A stretch of 64,000 nt of DNA from Loxodes magnus (Eukaryota > Ciliophora > Karyorelictea > Loxodida > Loxodidae), in assembly GCA_946699065.1 (NCBI GenBank), contig CAMPDV010000017.1:1364001-1428000 (forward strand), read 5' to 3'. The position numbers and the translations under genes are program-made. Of the stretch, positions 63,776 through 64,000 are shown piece after piece (the first letter of the stretch is position 1; every line of letters begins with the position of its first letter). The notes beneath the pieces were generated by a model. That model saw nothing but the letters and a program-made list of their open reading frames with translations. It made no database searches and was not told the DNA's origin.

Positions 63776-64000
63776 AGAAATAAAGAAAATATTGGATAAA
63801 AGAACAACAAAAGAAGAAAAAAGAAGAAGTAAGAATGAAAAGAATGTATTGCAACCCGGATGGTTCAATATACAAGATTAAGATGGAACCAAGGCAAGTT
63901 AAAGGAGGGAAAACCTGGAAAAATCCGAGTTCCCAATCTCGCTTAAATTGAGCGACCCGAACTTTTATATTTAACAGCAGGGAGCATGAACTGCTGTTTT
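63776..64000. other. Right edge, GC-richer sequence of unknown nature
   Basis: Bases from about 63840 onward rise to roughly 40% GC. They contain ATTGAGCGACCCGA (63938-63951), similar to ATTGCACGACCCGA on the minus strand at the GC island (about 17590-17603). A perfect 8-bp hairpin AACAGCAG..CTGCTGTT also occurs (63973-63998). It may be the beginning of another element, cut by the window. Confidence 0.45.

Overview
The window looks like nuclear DNA of a ciliate with a karyorelictean-type genetic code, Loxodes or a relative being the best guess. It is very AT-rich. Under the standard code only fragments of reading frame appear. If TAA and TAG are read as Gln and TGA as Trp except at the end of genes, long recognisable proteins emerge: an aspartyl-tRNA synthetase, an ABCC transporter, a MAP kinase, a tubulin-ligase-like enzyme, an FkbM methyltransferase and others. 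TGA falls at positions where these families conserve tryptophan (ABCC 'WPSKG', IQ motifs, TTLL 'VWLIEVN', methyltransferase 'FWVSRY') and is also the only terminator. Introns are tiny, about 16-22 nt, with GT..AG ends. The species call is inference; the code is read directly from the sequence.

Region 1-16.6 kb is retrotransposon-rich. Two copies of one segment (1-2562 and about 14828-16567) carry the C-terminal end of a non-LTR (LINE) reverse-transcriptase ORF followed by a pair of long inverted hairpin arms. A second RT element lies on the minus strand (about 9.9-13 kb). Four insertions of a different short retroelement occur in the window (1220-2060 minus, 2642-3486 plus, 10823-11650 plus, 62231-63775 plus). 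They encode only a Gag/ORF1-like coiled-coil protein with a CCHC knuckle, share two 3' hairpins, end in (TTA)n, and three have 13-19 bp target-site duplications. One split a divergent histone H2A-like gene. Between these lie a secreted-protein gene (6981-7763) and an unknown gene containing a frame-changing 11-bp minisatellite (5265-6525).

Region 17-61 kb is mostly host genes packed on both strands: coiled-coil protein, MAP kinase, putative secreted protein, a 1629-residue TPR/IQ-motif protein, RING finger protein, FkbM methyltransferase, coiled-coil protein, H2B-like histone, TTLL-family ligase, AspRS, a divergent pair of Gln-rich proteins sharing a 42-bp promoter interval, zinc-ribbon-like protein, EEF1A-KMT/METTL13-type methyltransferase, ABCC transporter, triple cyclic-nucleotide-binding-domain protein, thioredoxin-like membrane protein and a four-TM protein. 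Several (cNBD protein, TTLL ligase, IQ/TPR protein, MAPK) would suit ciliary or cell-signalling roles, but there is no operon-like logic.

Region 61.2-64 kb returns to retroelements, with a LINE relic and the best-preserved Gag-only element.

The most interesting candidate system is the apparent division of labour between Gag-only and RT-bearing retroelements, formally like HeT-A/TART of Drosophila telomeres. A GC-rich island at about 17.34-17.62 kb is unexplained. Because TGA is the only possible stop, long open frames in AT-rich DNA arise by chance; weak calls were therefore judged on TGA depletion and amino-acid composition and are marked low confidence.
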